Source: Chondrosia reniformis
Taxonomy: Eukaryota > Porifera > Demospongiae > Chondrillida > Chondrillidae
Assembly (NCBI GenBank): GCA_947172415.1
Contig: OX359194.1
Coordinates: 992,001-1,056,000 of the forward strand
Reading direction: 5' to 3'
DNA length: 64,000 nucleotides
Shown here piece by piece: positions 63,501-64,000 of this stretch; the stretch's first letter is position 1, and each line of letters opens with the position of its first letter. The position numbers and the translations under genes are program-made. The notes below the pieces were generated by a model. That model saw nothing but the letters and a program-made list of their open reading frames with translations. It was not told the origin of the DNA and ran no database searches.

Positions 63501-63713
63501 TTCTATTGCTTCCCATCAATCGACCTTCATATTCCTATATCATACAGTTCCTGTACATTTCCTTGTATTCACACTTAGAGCTACTCCAATCCTCGAGCTT
63601 TCATAGCCGCTCAAGCTCCATTGAAGAACACAAGAGAAGACTTTTGGGACGTTGTTTGGACCTTCAAACCTCCCACCATTGTACTGCTGTGTGACTTTGT
63701 TGAAGGCAGTCAG
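51540..63713 (+). CDS. Receptor protein tyrosine phosphatase: signal-Ig3-TM-D1-D2, 3' end outside window
   Basis: Twenty-two exons, 911 codons: 51540-51612 (signal), 51781-52080, 53304-53585 and 53758-54036 (three Ig, residues 25-311), 54796-54973 (TM 344-369), 55139-55224, 55296-55361, 55480-55521, 55807-55848 and 56107-56211 (juxtamembrane), 56355-56455, 56525-56606, 56975-57048, 57337-57373, 57788-57885, 59668-59796, 61234-61394, 61714-61849 and 62503-62652 (D1), 63026-63125, 63310-63386 and 63579-63713 (D2 start). D1 keeps [26 protein letters not shown] and [11 protein letters not shown] (Cys711), so it is predicted active; the usual DFW of the PTP fold reads DFLQLVW. Two tandem 42-bp exons give YDEV and YDEI motifs and the next gives EYSTID. 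The Ig exons are almost identical to those at 42561-44821. The remaining D2 exons lie beyond 64000. Confidence 0.92.
52263..52372. mobile_element. Palindromic MITE, duplicate of 43043-43152
   Basis: Same arms gcccctggggttcacaaaca / tgtgaatcccaggggc at the same intron position, with very few changes. It was copied with the gene rather than inserted twice. Confidence 0.75.
52705..52825. mobile_element. Foldback MITE, duplicate of 43486-43606
   Basis: Same foldback at the same position of the second intron; carried by the segmental duplication. Confidence 0.65.
54117..54370. repeat. Insert between third Ig and TM exons, partly TM-like
   Basis: It contains 'atagttgtactgctactaac' followed by 'tgtcatcattattaatac', similar to the coding TM sequence at 54900-54935, preceded by non-homologous sequence. 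It may be a decayed duplicate of the TM exon; no acceptable splice frame was found. Confidence 0.35.
54560..54729. mobile_element. Palindromic MITE, same family as 31747-31904
   Basis: Ends agtactttttgggtcggttg and the complementary gtccgacaactgatccaaaa, inner paired 'attgcaatcggtaat / ttaccgattgtaat'. It lies in the intron before the TM exon. Confidence 0.75.
57481..57628. mobile_element. MITE with CAGGGCTG ends
   Basis: 148 bp bounded by cagggctgtatgcagaac and ctctatgcagccctg (inverted). The centre (aaattttgaaaa, G-runs, 'aggtctagggggg') is the reverse complement of 59343-59508, so the two are copies in opposite orientation. Confidence 0.75.
58025..58475 (-). mobile_element. pogo/Tigger-like element with decayed transposase N-terminus
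   Basis: 451 bp with terminal inverted repeats beginning CACTCAAACGCCTCT and TA on both sides (58023-58024, 58476-58477). The minus strand from 58345 encodes MAYSIPSKRKRSVLSLDTKM then, after a frameshift near 58280, KEGSSQKFVADKYGVAKSIV and SDIWKNRGDN. This is the CENP-B/psq-type helix-turn-helix start of pogo/Tigger transposases. The DDE catalytic part is absent, so it is a non-autonomous deletion derivative sitting in the D1 intron after exon 57885. Confidence 0.85.
58800..59212. repeat. 28-bp GC-rich minisatellite, about 15 copies
   Basis: The unit gtggggcaataaggcatgac + tggggagg is repeated with tggggagg/tggtaagg/atgatgagg variants. Because 28 is not a multiple of three and the unit contains no stop on the minus strand, all three minus frames stay open for about 150 codons. 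It is intronic. Confidence 0.95.
59343..59508. mobile_element. MITE with CAGGGCTG ends, inverted copy of 57481-57628
   Basis: Starts agggctgtatagagggggg and ends gcatgcagccctg; the centre contains cccctagacctttgggaagc. Opposite orientation to 57481, with exon 57788-57885, the pogo-like element and the 28-bp minisatellite between them. Confidence 0.75.
60711..61022. repeat. 45-bp AT-rich tandem repeat, about 7 copies
   Basis: The unit gttatagtagtaatactatt + tattattgtatatatggtatgtact is repeated about seven times in the D1 intron between exons 59796 and 61234. It is divisible by three, hence long chance ORFs in two frames. Confidence 0.9.
61131..61160 (+). pseudogene. Tiny remnant of the WPD exon start
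   Basis: 'tatatagactgttggaggag' resembles the acceptor and first codons of the WPD exon at 61234 and sits at the same relative position as the decayed copy at 28376. Weak, short match. Confidence 0.3.
61577..61628. repeat. (CT)n(CA)n microsatellite
   Basis: tccctctcactctcactctc followed by a CA run, in the intron after exon 61394. Confidence 0.85.
62047..62190. mobile_element. Degenerate CAGGGCTG-type MITE containing an 18-G run
   Basis: Starts cagggctgtatttagaaaat, contains a run of 18 G at 62105-62122 and ends near ggggtgccctg. Resembles 57481-57628 and 59343-59508 but more diverged. Confidence 0.55.
62890..63003. repeat. 15-bp CCAATCACATTGCAG tandem repeat
   Basis: About eight copies of gcagccaatcacatt just before the first D2 exon at 63026. 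A short degenerate version is at the same intron position (29706-29760) of the paralogue. Confidence 0.9.
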
Positions 63714-64000
63714 GTTGGTATTGTCTATGTATTCACGTTAAAATCCATACTTTTCAGAATTTACTTGGCAGGTATTCTAATCTTTATCAGAGCATAATTA
63801 TTAATCTTGCTTGAGGAATCTTTTGTTTTTGTTACCGGAGTCTGCAAGCAATTTTGTGTACAATCCTTTAGCTACATTGACAAGAATTTTACCATATGAA
63901 CGGTCACTTCTTTTGGACGACTGCTTGCTAAATGTGGTCACTTCAATCAAATGTCAAAAATTTACACTCTACATCATTCTACATTCTTTTAAATGATAAT

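Overview
The window is eukaryotic and AT-rich. Its genes have many small exons, short introns with GT/GC...AG borders, and introns loaded with MITEs and minisatellites. The content is typical of an animal: receptor protein tyrosine phosphatases (RPTPs) with Ig/FN3/EGF ectodomains and tandem PTP domains, plus an ankyrin TRP channel. The compact AT-rich layout and the tandem receptor expansion suggest an early-branching metazoan, most plausibly a demosponge; this is inference and no species can be proven from the sequence. There are no bacterial, CRISPR or tRNA features.

Layout: (1) 131-2143 (+), last seven exons (PTP domain D2) of an RPTP whose 5' part lies outside the window. (2) 3282-7512 (+), a signal peptide-Ig-FN3-FN3-Ig-EGF-FN3 ectodomain that stops without a membrane segment. 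(3) 8188-14542 (-), an ankyrin-repeat TRP channel lacking its 5' end. (4) 14549-21703 (+), a 5'-truncated RPTP (FN3-TM-D1-D2). Items 2 and 4 look like two halves of one RPTP split by the inverted TRP segment. (5) 22969-32098 (+), a complete short RPTP (signal-Ig-TM-D1-D2, 869 aa). (6) 33724-38136 (-), an Ig/FN3 membrane receptor with a damaged Ig exon and a premature stop in its tail, with a duplicated first exon at 39222-39282. (7) 42334-46745 (+), an intact-frame Ig3-FN3-TM receptor with a short tyrosine-rich tail. (8) 51540-63713 and beyond (+), an RPTP (signal-Ig3-TM-D1-D2) running off the window end.

The cluster grew by segmental duplication. 1-3.9 kb is repeated at 19.5-23.6 kb. 40.5-44.8 kb is repeated at 48.9-54.0 kb. 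The 3' half of the minus-strand receptor at 33.2-36.3 kb is repeated inverted at 45.2-47.9 kb. Nearly every ectodomain exon is phase 1-1, so modules can be swapped without breaking the frame. The result is one set of related ectodomains attached either to tandem phosphatase domains (D1 with all catalytic motifs, D2 with an altered P-loop) or to short tyrosine-motif tails. This resembles paired-receptor loci and makes the cluster a candidate recognition (immune or allorecognition) locus; that role is inference. All exon borders were read by eye from splice sites, reading frame and paralogue comparison.
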